A DNA stretch of 10,272 bases from Rubrobacter sp. (GCA_016781775.1 JADDPR010000117.1:13851-24122); one strand, 5' to 3'. Shown: positions 1-5,994, numbered from the stretch's first letter. The notes: generated by a model not told the origin, from the letters alone. Translations and numbers: made by a program.

Positions 1-682
1 TCGTCGGGCGGGTGAACGTCGTGATGCTGTCCCTCTGGGGCAGCGCGATCCTCCTGAGCGAGGTGAGCAGGTGCTTGAGACCGAAAAGCTCGTCGAGCGC
101 GTGGCTGGTGTCGTCCTCGTCGCCCCTGAGAAGCTTCGCTTCGACCTCGTCGGCCCGGGCCGAGAGGGTGTCCATGATCGGCAGGTACCCGTCCACGACC
201 GCGTCGAGCACGGTGTGGTCTATCCTCGCCGCCGACGAGACGAACCCGTTCCCAGCCTTCAGCTTCTCCCGCACTCGACCAAGCTCCTTTACGGGCTTCG
301 GATGCACGCAAACGACGTAGTTCTTACCCACGTACATGTCTACCTCGATGGTGCTCAAGCCGCGCTTCTCCTCGAGGATGCCGAACGAGAACAGGACCGC
401 GAAGAGATACCCGCCGTAATCGTCGACCTTGGGCAGGTGGCTCTCGGTGAAGCAGTCCTCGATCGTGAGATCGTCGAAACCGAACGTCTCCGAGAGGAAC
501 CTCGCGTAAGGTCCGTCCTGCCCGCCGTCTTGGCTGGAGACGTCGCACCACACGATAGCGTCCTTGTCCGCGAGGTACCCCGATAACTCCTCCAATCCCA
601 CGTCGTCCTTGAGGTTTCCCGAGGAGTCGAGGACCATCAACTCCACGCTCTCTGGCAGCTTCTCCGTACCCGTACGCCCCAT
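1..682 (-). CDS. corA: CorA-family Mg2+/Co2+ transporter, 3' part cut by window edge
   Basis: The reading frame stays open from the start at 682 to the left edge, giving 227 residues of a family usually about 310-350 long. The visible part is the N-terminal cytoplasmic funnel domain. It carries the block DDLTIEDCF...LPKVDDYGGYLFAVLF (about residues 69-96), typical of CorA, then a charged helical stretch (DTLSARADEVEAKLL, FGLKHLLTSLRRI) that is the long stalk helix. The two C-terminal membrane helices and the GMN motif lie outside the window. The family moves Mg2+ or Co2+ across the inner membrane as a pentamer. I chose the ATG at 682 because a perfect TATAAT (689-694) ends six bases before it, as in a leaderless mRNA. 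An in-frame ATG at 712 has GGGGAGG only two bases upstream and is the alternative. Family call is firm; the start is uncertain. Confidence 0.88.
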   Translation of the reverse strand, partial: MGRTGTEKLPESVELMVLDSSGNLKDDVGLEELSGYLADKDAIVWCDVSSQDGGQDGPYARFLSETFGFDDLTIEDCFTESHLPKVDDYGGYLFAVLFSFGILEEKRGLSTIEVDMYVGKNYVVCVHPKPVKELGRVREKLKAGNGFVSSAARIDHTVLDAVVDGYLPIMDTLSARADEVEAKLLRGDEDDTSHALDELFGLKHLLTSLRRIALPQRDSITTFTRPT

Positions 683-694
683 GGCCGGATTATA
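683..694 (-). promoter_or_regulatory. -10 box of corA, leaderless layout
   Basis: On the minus strand a perfect TATAAT (689-694) is followed by six bases and then the corA ATG at 682. That puts the expected transcription start on or next to the A of the start codon. No convincing -35 hexamer is visible 16-18 bases upstream. Confidence 0.5.
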
Positions 695-881
695 CGGCGA
701 ACGCGCATCCATAGCCTCCCCTTGATCCGCGTACTCAGGGAGCGTCGGTGTTCGACGGGCTATGGGACGGGTCTCCGGAGCAGAACGAAGCCCCGAATCG
801 GGAGGAATTGAAGGCCCCGAGCTTTCGTGCAGGGCGCGGCGGTACGAACGACGGTAAAAGTCCGAGCAACTATGTGCCACG

Positions 882-925
882 AAGGAGGACCGCGGCGGGA
901 TTCGTTTCCCGCCGCGGTCCTCCTT
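882..925 (-). terminator. Perfect 19-bp hairpin after the mhqO-doxX operon
   Basis: The arms 882-900 and 907-925 are exact reverse complements (19 bp) around the loop TTCGTT. It lies 25 bases past the doxX stop. The T-tract on the minus strand is weak (the arm ends in CCTCCTT). No plus-strand gene reads into it, so it most likely ends the minus-strand operon. The 683-881 interval to its left holds no gene I can support. Confidence 0.8.
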
Positions 926-949
926 GCGGTTTCTATTCGGTCGTCGGGA

Positions 950-1531
950 TTAGGACTCGGCGTCCGGGTTGCCCGCCAGCTCCTCGCGGGGCTCGTCCTG
1001 GTCGCCGCCCTCGGGGGGGGTGTCCCCCTGGGAGGTGGCGTAGGCCACCGTTGCCAGAATACCGACGAGGCCGACCGGCGTGATCCAGCCGGGCAGTTTG
1101 ATGCCGAGCAGCCTGTCGAGAGAGTACCTGTCGGGGCCGCTGAGGATGAGGGCGAGCGCTATGGTCATGTCGACCACTGGCAGCTCCGCGCCGCCGCTGG
1201 TCACCCATATCGGCTTGCCCTTGTGGGCGGTCGCCGTCGCCATCGCCATGGAGCCTATAACCCCGAGGGGGCCGAGGGGGTTGAGGAGGCCGAGGGCCGT
1301 CAACGCCCCGCCGCCGAGCTCCGAGGCTATGGCGAGCTGCGCCCAGGGCTTGCCGGGCTTCAACCCGAGCATCTCCATAAAGCCGGCCGTCCCCTCCGGG
1401 CCCGGGCCGTCGAAAGCCCCGAAGGCCTTCTGCGCGCCGTGGCCGGCCATCAGGCCGCCCAGGGCCGTCCTCAGGACGAGGGACGCCGCGTCGCTCATAC
1501 CACCACTATCTTGCCTTCTACGTCTTGCCAT
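950..1531 (-). CDS. DoxX-family membrane protein (MhqP-like)
   Basis: A 193-residue integral membrane protein of the DoxX family. Hydrophobic segments lie at about residues 16-38, 62-83, 85-104, 116-132 and 148-165. The HGAQKAFGAFDGPG segment (31-44) after the first helix is the usual DoxX pattern. The C-terminal 25 residues are acidic and probably disordered. The start at 1531 is backed by GGAGGG five bases upstream; an internal ATG at 1498 (MSDAAS) has no comparable ribosome site. It follows the ring-cleaving dioxygenase on the same strand with a 71-base gap, so the two probably share a transcript. In Bacillus the MhqR regulon contains the same pair: MhqO dioxygenase and MhqP, a DoxX-family protein. 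The biochemical role of DoxX proteins is poorly defined; a link to thiol or quinone redox stress is family knowledge. The gap contains a small hairpin (1548-1553/1558-1563) just before the ribosome site. Confidence 0.85.
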   Translation of the reverse strand: MARRRRQDSGGMSDAASLVLRTALGGLMAGHGAQKAFGAFDGPGPEGTAGFMEMLGLKPGKPWAQLAIASELGGGALTALGLLNPLGPLGVIGSMAMATATAHKGKPIWVTSGGAELPVVDMTIALALILSGPDRYSLDRLLGIKLPGWITPVGLVGILATVAYATSQGDTPPEGGDQDEPREELAGNPDAES

Positions 1532-1602
1532 TCGGCCCTCCTTCCGTCCCCCGATCCCGGGGGCTCTGCAGTTTCGTGCTCTCTACCCAGGAACGCCGGG
1601 TT

Positions 1603-2577
1603 CTACCGCCCGGCACCCTTCACCGGCGTGATGGGGGTGAGGCGCGCCTCGATCTCCTCGCGGCGATCCTCCAGGAACGGCGGCAGCGAGAGCCCCTCGC
1701 CGAGGTGCTCGGCGTCCTCGTCCGTGGCGAACCCGGGCCCGTCCGTGGCGATCTCGAAGAGCACGCCACCGGGCTCGCGGAAGTAGATCGACCGGAAGTA
1801 GAACCGGTCGATCTGCGGGGTGACCCCGATGCCGGCCTCGTAGATCCTGCGCCGCCACGCCGCGTGCTCCTCGTCGTTGGGCACCCTGAACGCCACGTGA
1901 TGGACCCCGCCGCGCCCGAGATGCGCCCGCGGCGCCTCGGGATCGACCAGAACGTGTACCTCGGCCCCCGGACCGCCCGGCCCGACCTCGTAGATCACCA
2001 CGCTCTTCCCGTCCTCCACGTACTCCCCGGTCCGGCGGAAACCCAGCACGTCGACCAGCACCCGCTCCGTCGGACCGAGCTCCCACAGGGCCAGGCGAAC
2101 CGCGCCCAGCCCACGAATGCCGTACTCCGCGGGGACGGTGCTACCCTCCCACGGCACGCCACCGGTCACCCTCGCCCCGCTCTCGTCTACGAGCCGGAGC
2201 CGCTGGCCCTCGGGGTCGGTGAACGCGATGGACGCCCGCCCACCGTGGTCCTGGATGCCGCCGCGCGCCACCCCGAACTCGTCGAGCCGGCCTGCCCAGT
2301 ACTCCAAAGCCCCACCCGGAACCCTCAACTCCGTCGCCGAAACCTCGCCGGCGCCCGGACGGTTCGGCGCGAGCCGCAAGGTCGGCCAATCGAAGAACGT
2401 AACCTCCGTCCCCGGCCTGCCCAGCTCGTCGCCATAAAACAAGTGATAAGCCGAGACGTCGTCCTGGTTTACCGTCTTCTTGACCAGCCTGAGCCCCAGA
2501 ACGCCCGTGTAGAACTCCACGTTGTCCGATGCCTCCGTGGTCACCGCCGTCAGGTGATGCAATCCGCCTAGCTCCAT
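1603..2577 (-). CDS. mhqO: Ring-cleaving dioxygenase, glyoxalase/VOC superfamily (MhqO/PcpA type)
   Basis: A 324-residue extradiol-type dioxygenase made of two vicinal-oxygen-chelate modules. It opens with MELGGLHHLTAVT (H8). A second LHH-like block is GRGGVHHVAF (226-227), and the third ligand is E275 in PGGVLFEIATDGPGF. These are the His-His-Glu Fe(II) sites of PcpA/LinE-type hydroquinone dioxygenases. YHLFYGDELGRPGTEVTFFDWP (44-65) and the C-terminal ATDEDAEHLGEGLSLP are also typical of the MhqO/LinE group. The length matches the family. The start at 2577 has GAGGAGGG four bases upstream; the frame extends upstream to 2598, but that would run into the operator. The gene is divergent from a MarR regulator and followed by doxX, the arrangement of the Bacillus 2-methylhydroquinone regulon. 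The substrate here is not shown by sequence: a hydroquinone or catechol is likely. Confidence 0.9.
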   Translation of the reverse strand: MELGGLHHLTAVTTEASDNVEFYTGVLGLRLVKKTVNQDDVSAYHLFYGDELGRPGTEVTFFDWPTLRLAPNRPGAGEVSATELRVPGGALEYWAGRLDEFGVARGGIQDHGGRASIAFTDPEGQRLRLVDESGARVTGGVPWEGSTVPAEYGIRGLGAVRLALWELGPTERVLVDVLGFRRTGEYVEDGKSVVIYEVGPGGPGAEVHVLVDPEAPRAHLGRGGVHHVAFRVPNDEEHAAWRRRIYEAGIGVTPQIDRFYFRSIYFREPGGVLFEIATDGPGFATDEDAEHLGEGLSLPPFLEDRREEIEARLTPITPVKGAGR

Positions 2578-2589
2578 GAGCCCTCCTCG

Positions 2590-2603
2590 GTTCAGCACTA
2601 AAC
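2590..2603. promoter_or_regulatory. MarR operator box 1
   Basis: GTTCAGCACTAAAC, a 14-bp palindrome with one mismatch. It is downstream of the predicted mhqO transcription start (about 2606) and directly precedes the mhqO ribosome site, so a bound repressor would block elongation or initiation. It matches box 2 read on the minus strand at 13 of 14 positions. Confidence 0.7.
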
Positions 2604-2612
2604 TATAGCGAT

Positions 2613-2641
2613 AGTTTAGTACTGAACTTAATCGTCGTCAA
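2613..2641 (-). promoter_or_regulatory. Promoter of the mhqO-doxX operon
   Basis: On the minus strand TTGACG (2641-2636), a 17-base spacer, then TAAACT (2618-2613). Predicted transcription start is near 2606, leaving a leader of about 29 bases that holds the ribosome site. Operator box 2 begins eight bases after the -35 hexamer and runs into the -10. Confidence 0.65.
2614..2627. promoter_or_regulatory. MarR operator box 2, over the mhqO promoter
   Basis: GTTTAGTACTGAAC, a palindrome with one mismatch, centred 24 bp from box 1. Boxes 1 and 2 together make a 36-bp inverted repeat (2591-2626) whose 16-bp arms differ at one position. The box fills the second half of the mhqO promoter spacer and supplies most of its -10 hexamer. 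Confidence 0.75.
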
Positions 2642-2666
2642 GGCCACGGTGGGAGGAGAGTGGGGC

Positions 2667-2695
2667 TTGAAGCGGATATGGTTTAGCTCTAAACT
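2667..2695 (+). promoter_or_regulatory. Promoter of the MarR regulator gene
   Basis: TTGAAG (2667-2672), a 17-base spacer, then TAAACT (2690-2695). The predicted transcription start, about 2702, falls on the GTG start codon. The geometry is the same as at the mhqO promoter: the operator begins eight bases after the -35 box and its last half-site forms the -10 box. Confidence 0.6.
2681..2694. promoter_or_regulatory. MarR operator box 3, over the marR promoter
   Basis: GTTTAGCTCTAAAC, a perfect palindrome with 6-bp arms around CT. It lies between the -35 and -10 of the regulator's own promoter, which implies autoregulation. It matches boxes 1 and 2 at 12 and 11 of 14 positions in the best orientation. 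Confidence 0.7.
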
Positions 2696-2701
2696 GAATA
2701 C

Positions 2702-3199
2702 GTGGTTCGGGAGCGTGCGCGCGGAAATAGTTTGCGGAGACCGTCGGTGTTGGCTTACGTCAGGCTGTTGCGCGTCTCGCAGAAGGTCGAGCGGGAGCTC
2801 GCGCAGCAGTTGCGCCGCTTCGGGTTGAACAACGCGCAGTTCGACGTGCTGGCGCAGGTGGGGTCTGCGGAGGGTTTGACGCAGCAGGAGTTGGCCGACC
2901 ACCTGCTCGTCACCAAGGGAAACGTCGCGCAGCTCGTGGCCCGGTTGGAGGGGCAGGGCACCATCGAACGTCGCCCCCGGGGGCGCACCAACCGCCTCTA
3001 CCTCACTGAGGAGGGCCGCAAGCTCTTCGAGAAGGCGGTCCCGGAGCACGAAGCCCTCGTGGACGAGCGCCTCTCCGCCCTCACCAGGGACGAGCAGAGA
3101 GCCCTCCACGACCTCCTGCGAAAGCTCGACCGATCCCTGAGGCGTGCCCCCAAGAAACGGCCCGACGCTAACCCCCCGAGGGCTAGCGGCCCGGTATAA
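2702..3199 (+). CDS. MarR-family transcriptional regulator (MhqR-like)
   Basis: A 165-residue winged-helix repressor. The N-terminal dimerisation helix is about residues 17-40 (LAYVRLLRVSQKVERELAQQ). The helix-turn-helix is about 59-85 (LTQQELADHLLVTKGNVAQL), the wing about 88-103 (RRPRGRTNRLYLTEEG), and a C-terminal dimerisation helix follows at 113-147. There is no cysteine, so it cannot sense quinones by thiol oxidation and would need a ligand-binding or other mechanism. It is divergent from the mhqO-doxX operon and its promoter carries the same operator, so it probably represses both. The GTG at 2702 fits a leaderless transcript. The GTG at 2747, with GGAGA six bases upstream, is a good alternative that would remove 15 residues. 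Its 3' end overlaps the convergent TetR gene by 17 bases. The ligand is inferred from its neighbour, not shown. Confidence 0.87.
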   Translation: MVRERARGNSLRRPSVLAYVRLLRVSQKVERELAQQLRRFGLNNAQFDVLAQVGSAEGLTQQELADHLLVTKGNVAQLVARLEGQGTIERRPRGRTNRLYLTEEGRKLFEKAVPEHEALVDERLSALTRDEQRALHDLLRKLDRSLRRAPKKRPDANPPRASGPV

Positions 3200-3842
3200 G
3201 GGAGCGGAGCCCGTCGCTCATGCGCTCCGTCGAGAACCCGAGCACTCGCCGCTGGTGATAAAAGAGGTCCACGCCGAGCGGAGCGAGGAGGGCGTCGGCG
3301 AGGTAGTCGGCGTCGAGCCCGACGGCGAGCTCGCCATCCCGCTGCGCGGTCCTCAGCAACCCGATAACCGTACACCGGAGCCAGCCGTAGGCGGGGTGGG
3401 CGAAGTGGGCGAGGCGCTCGGTCCCGTCCAGGGTCTCGTGCCCGCCGTACAGCAGGTCCAGGTTCTCGTCGTTAAACCGAACCAGCCGGTCGAGGAAGAG
3501 GCCCAGCTTCTCTACCGGCCCGGCACCATCCTCGCCCAGGCCCTCGAGCGTCTCGGCCTGGAGCTCCCGCGTCGGCTCGTCCAGGAGGGCGTGGCAGAGG
3601 AGGCCCTTGTGCGGAAACCTGCGGTAGAGGGTGCCCTTCCCGACGCCGGCCGCGCGCGCTATCTCCTCCATCGTCACGTTGACGACGCCGCGATCCTCGA
3701 ACAGGGCCCGCGCCGCCTCCAAAATTCTGCCGCGGTTCCTCGCGACGTCCCGCCGCTCCGCCGCGCCGGACGCCTCCTGGCCCGAGAAGTCGAGGCTCTT
3801 TCGGAACCCGATCTTCGATTCTCCCATCTTCTCCAATCCCAC
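3183..3842 (-). CDS. TetR-family transcriptional regulator
   Basis: A 219-residue TetR/AcrR-type repressor. The DNA-binding domain is about residues 35-82: RGRILEAARALFEDRG, then VTMEEIARAAGVGKGTLYRRFPHKGLL, a textbook TetR helix-turn-helix. The rest is the helical ligand-binding and dimer domain. The first 30 residues are an extra polar tail. The GTG at 3842 fits a leaderless start, since TAAACT (3854-3849) ends six bases before it. A TTG at 3836 with AAGGAG five bases upstream and an ATG at 3827 with GGAG three bases upstream are alternatives. It is divergent from wrbA, separated by 69 bases that hold a clean palindrome, so wrbA is the likely target. Its 3' end overlaps the MarR gene by 17 bases tail to tail. 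The ligand is unknown; a quinone or electrophile would fit the neighbour. Confidence 0.87.
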   Translation of the reverse strand: MGLEKMGESKIGFRKSLDFSGQEASGAAERRDVARNRGRILEAARALFEDRGVVNVTMEEIARAAGVGKGTLYRRFPHKGLLCHALLDEPTRELQAETLEGLGEDGAGPVEKLGLFLDRLVRFNDENLDLLYGGHETLDGTERLAHFAHPAYGWLRCTVIGLLRTAQRDGELAVGLDADYLADALLAPLGVDLFYHQRRVLGFSTERMSDGLRSLIPGR

Positions 3843-3850
3843 TCCTTGAG

Positions 3851-3878
3851 TTTACATCCCCGCAGCATGGGGTAATAT
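3851..3878 (+). promoter_or_regulatory. Promoter of wrbA
   Basis: TTTACA (3851-3856), a 16-base spacer, then TAATAT (3873-3878). The predicted transcription start near 3885 falls inside the palindromic operator. The -35 overlaps the -10-like TAAACT of the divergent TetR gene (3849-3854), so the two promoters may compete. The ribosome site AAGGAG (3902-3907) lies four bases before the wrbA ATG. Confidence 0.6.
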
Positions 3879-3892
3879 GGACGCTCGTCCAT
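3877..3892. promoter_or_regulatory. TetR-type operator palindrome
   Basis: ATGGACGCTCGTCCAT: perfect 7-bp arms around CT, a common shape for TetR-family operators. It covers the expected wrbA transcription start and lies about 35 bases upstream of the TetR start codon. Binding here would block wrbA and possibly the regulator itself. Confidence 0.75.
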
Positions 3893-3911
3893 TTCGTACG
3901 GAAGGAGCAAG

Positions 3912-4520
3912 ATGGCACTCAAGGTTGCGATCATTTACTACAGCGCGACGGGCAACGTTTACAAGATGGCGCAGGCCGCCGAGGAGGCCGCGCAGGAGGC
4001 CGGGGCCGAGGTTCGGCTACGCAAGGTGCCGGAGTTGGCTCCGGAAGAGGCGATCAAGAGCAACCAGGGCTGGTACGACCATCACCTGGAGACGCAGAAC
4101 GTGCCCGAGGCCCAGCTCGACGACCTCGAGTGGGCGGACGCGGTCCTCTTCGGCACGCCGACCCGTTTCGGCAACGTCTCGGCGCAGCTCAAGCAGTTTA
4201 TCGACACGACCGGCGGCCTCTGGTTCCAGGGCAAGCTCGCCGACAAGGTCGTCAGCGGGTTCACCAGCGCCTCGAACCAGCACGGCGGACAGGAGTCCAC
4301 GCTGCTCACACTGTACAACGTCATGATGCACTGGGGCGCCATCGTCATCGCCCCCGGCTACAACGATCAGACGGTCTTCGAGGCGGGCGGCAACCCCTAC
4401 GGGACCAGCTCCCTCGGACGCGAGGAGGGCCCCAACGAGCAGGAGCTCGCCGCCATGCGCTTCCAGGCGAAGAGGGTCGTCGAGAAGGCCCAGCTTCTCT
4501 CCGGGAGCCGCGTCGCTTAG
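3912..4520 (+). CDS. wrbA: NAD(P)H:quinone oxidoreductase, WrbA-type flavodoxin-like protein
   Basis: A 202-residue FMN protein of the WrbA (type IV quinone oxidoreductase) family that reduces quinones by two electrons to hydroquinones, avoiding semiquinone radicals. The FMN-phosphate loop is IIYYSATGNVYKMA (7-20). GTPTRFGNVSAQLKQFIDTT (81-100) is the signature around the flavin ring. STLLTLYNVMMHWGAIVIAPGY (129-150) and NPYGTSSLG (161-169) complete the WrbA pattern. The length matches the family. The start ATG has AAGGAG four bases upstream. It is transcribed away from a TetR gene, with an operator over its predicted transcription start, and ends at a strong terminator, so it looks monocistronic and TetR-controlled. 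A role in quinone stress fits the mhq-like unit next door. Confidence 0.93.
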   Translation: MALKVAIIYYSATGNVYKMAQAAEEAAQEAGAEVRLRKVPELAPEEAIKSNQGWYDHHLETQNVPEAQLDDLEWADAVLFGTPTRFGNVSAQLKQFIDTTGGLWFQGKLADKVVSGFTSASNQHGGQESTLLTLYNVMMHWGAIVIAPGYNDQTVFEAGGNPYGTSSLGREEGPNEQELAAMRFQAKRVVEKAQLLSGSRVA

Positions 4521-4561
4521 GCCTACCTAGAAACCAGCCCGCGCGCGGGCGACGAATCGGA

Positions 4562-4593
4562 GAGGGGGCCCGGTCAGCAGATCGGGCCCCCTC
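4562..4593 (+). terminator. Terminator of wrbA
   Basis: An 11-bp perfect stem GAGGGGGCCCG (4562-4572) and its complement (4583-4593) enclose a 10-base loop. The downstream T-run is short (CTT). It sits 42 bases after the wrbA stop. The next stretch, 4594-4710, holds no gene; it has one imperfect hairpin (4638-4673) and a small GTAGC-GAAA-GCTAC hairpin (4701-4714). Confidence 0.8.
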
Positions 4594-4710
4594 CTTATGG
4601 GAAGGTTTCGAGCGCGATCTCCGTAGCTTTATCCAAGCCTTCCGGTCGGATCGAGTTGCAACCGACGGAAAGGTGCGGGACCGGAGGGACGGACGCAGCC
4701 GTAGCGAAAG

Positions 4711-4881
4711 CTACCCCTCGCACGCGGTCGCGTATCCGATCGCCAGGGCGGTAAGCATCGCCGCGCCGAAGAAGCGCTCGGTGAGCTACTCGCCTCTCAC
4801 CTGCGGGATCTTCTGGGGGAACTGGTATTTCGCACCTTTCGCGCCGGGGAAGGCGAAGCTTGCGGCCTGGGACAGGTAATA
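4711..4881 (-). pseudogene. C-terminal remnant of an IS-split membrane-protein gene (DUF6640-like)
   Basis: Read on the minus strand from the IS junction, this gives YYLSQAASFAFPGAKGAKYQ, FPQKIPQVRGE, then a TAG (4788-4786), then in the same frame LTERFFGAAMLTALAIGYAT and ACEG before a final TAG (4713-4711). It continues the reading frame that breaks off at 5995 on the other side of the IS. Joining the two halves would give about 140 residues with four hydrophobic segments. The internal TAG could come from a single C-to-T change of a CAG (Gln) codon; if that TAG is the natural end, the protein would be 115 residues. The gene is disrupted either way. Confidence 0.65.
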
Positions 4882-4907
4882 CTGAATCCGGGTGTAGACT
4901 TCCGATC

Positions 4908-5405
4908 GTGAGTACGACTACGCACGAGGAAGACCGCTCGTCCGCGGAGGAGCTGCGGCGCCGTTACCGCGAGGCCAAGGACCCCGTCGAGCGCTCCCAC
5001 CACCAGATCGCTTGGCTGCTCGCCGAGGGCAGGACCGTGCGCGAGGCGGCCGGATACAGCGAGAGGTGGGTGCGCGAGCTCTCCCGCCGCTACCGCGAGG
5101 GAGGGGCCGAAGGGCTGAGCGACCGGCGCCACGGGAACCCCGGCGGAGCGGGTCGCGCCCTGCTCACCCTCGAGCAGCAAGAGGAGCTGAGGGCGGCGCT
5201 GGAGGCGCCTCCTCCGGACGGCGGGCTGTGGAGCTCTCGGAAGGTGGCCGGGTGGATCGGGCGCGGGACGGGGCGGCGCGGGGTGAGGGCGCAGAGGGGC
5301 TGGGAGTACCTGAGGCGCCTCGGCCACACCCCGCAGGTGCCGCGCCCCTCCGACGCCGACCCCGAGGAGCGGGAAGCGTTCAAAAAAAGCTCCCCGGACG
5401 GCTGA
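4908..5405 (+). CDS. IS630 transposase, upstream frame (orfA, DNA-binding part)
   Basis: It encodes 165 residues from the GTG at 4908 to a TGA at 5403-5405. The N-terminal part carries helix-turn-helix segments that bind the IS ends (HQIAWLLAEGRTVREAAGYS, RWVRELSRRYREGGAEGLSD), typical of IS630 transposases. The catalytic core lies in the -1 frame downstream. The two frames join at TTC AAA AAA AGC (seven A at 5382-5388), and a -1 slip gives a continuous protein of 351 residues, a normal IS630 length. TAGACT (4895-4900) ends seven bases before the GTG, inside the left inverted repeat, and may be its -10 box. No ribosome site is visible. A plain sequencing or mutational frameshift is the alternative to programmed slippage. 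Confidence 0.85.
   Translation: MSTTTHEEDRSSAEELRRRYREAKDPVERSHHQIAWLLAEGRTVREAAGYSERWVRELSRRYREGGAEGLSDRRHGNPGGAGRALLTLEQQEELRAALEAPPPDGGLWSSRKVAGWIGRGTGRRGVRAQRGWEYLRRLGHTPQVPRPSDADPEEREAFKKSSPDG
5382..5388 (+). other. A7 slippery run for -1 frameshifting in the IS630 transposase
   Basis: Zero frame reads TTC AAA AAA AGC; one base back reads AAA AAG after the slip. The zero frame stops 15 bases after the run (TGA at 5403) and the -1 frame is open to 5962. Homopolymer A slippage is a known expression device in IS630-like and other IS families. No downstream stimulatory structure was established by eye. Confidence 0.65.
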
Positions 5406-5962
5406 AGGAGGTCCGCCGGGCCCACCCCGAGGCGGAGGAGGTGGAGCTGTGGGCGGAGGACGAGAGGCGCGTCGGGCTGAAGCTCGTTTTGCGGAGGGTG
5501 TGGGCGCCGCGCGGGCGAAGGCCCGTGGCGAGGGGGCGCCGGCGCTACGGGTGGGCGTACGTCTACGGCTTCGTCAGGCCCAAGACCGGGAAGGTGTTCT
5601 GGCTGGTGATGCCGACCGTGGACGCCCGGGCGTTCTCCCTGGCGCTTTCTCGCTTCGCCGAGTGGGTCGGCGCCGGGCCCGGCAAGCGGGTTCTGCTGGT
5701 CGTGGACCGGGCCGGCTGGCACGTCGCCAATGACCTCGAGGTGCCCGAGGGCCTCGACCTCGAGTTCCTGGCGGCGCGCTCGCCGGAGCTGATGCCGGCC
5801 GAGAGGCTGTGGCCCCTGCTCAACGAGGGGGTCGCCAACCGCCCCTTCGAGGACCTCGGCGAGCTGGAGGGGGCGCTGGTGGAGCGGTGCCTGGCGCTCC
5901 CGGAGCGCCCCGACCTGCTCAAGGGCCACACCCGCTACCGCTGGTGGCCGGACGCCGCATGA
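5384..5962 (+). CDS. IS630 transposase, downstream frame (orfB, DDE catalytic part)
   Basis: This frame has no good start of its own and is entered by a -1 shift at the A7 run, giving ...EAFKKKLPGRLKEVRR. It holds the RNase-H-like DDE core. Counting in the fused 351-residue protein, the acid residues are D185 (ELWAEDERR), D267 (LLVVDRAGWH) and E299 (SPELMPAERLW), with 31 residues between the last two. WAPRGRRPVARGRRRYGWAY is the usual linker strand region of the family. The protein ends with TRYRWWPDAA just before the right inverted repeat. The second motif reads DRAGWH where DGAGWH or DNAGWH is common; the Asp is kept. No other damage is visible. Confidence 0.85.
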   Translation, partial: KKLPGRLKEVRRAHPEAEEVELWAEDERRVGLKLVLRRVWAPRGRRPVARGRRRYGWAYVYGFVRPKTGKVFWLVMPTVDARAFSLALSRFAEWVGAGPGKRVLLVVDRAGWHVANDLEVPEGLDLEFLAARSPELMPAERLWPLLNEGVANRPFEDLGELEGALVERCLALPERPDLLKGHTRYRWWPDAA

Positions 5963-5994
5963 AGGTTCGGAAGCATCCTGCCGGAAACCGTATA

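Larger units (their letters stand above)
4882..5992 (+). mobile_element. IS630-family insertion sequence
   Basis: A complete element of about 1.1 kb, with an IS630 transposase, terminal inverted repeats and TA at both junctions. The left end (4880-4907) and the reverse complement of the right end (5992-5965) match at 20 of 28 positions, with shared blocks TCCGG and CTTCCGA. IS630 elements insert at TA and duplicate it. The left TA is 4880-4881. The right copy is 5991-5992 if the repeats are aligned exactly (core 4882-5990), or 5993-5994 if the host reading frame is taken as guide, because the right flank reads TATA. The ends are therefore certain to about two bases. It interrupts a minus-strand gene. 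Transposase motifs are intact, so it may be mobile. Confidence 0.88.

Noticed and set aside
71..586. 171-codon plus-strand frame opposite corA
   Set aside because: The minus strand carries clear CorA motifs across the same bases.
1525..2571. Long plus-strand frame opposite mhqO
   Set aside because: Antisense shadow of a high-GC gene; no motifs, no ribosome site, and it crosses the gap between mhqO and doxX.
4638..4673. Imperfect hairpin as terminator of the split gene
   Set aside because: It needs bulges and mismatches and has no T-run on the minus strand; too weak to call.
5090..5929. 279-codon minus-strand frame inside the IS
   Set aside because: Antisense shadow of the transposase; no recognisable domain and no start signal.
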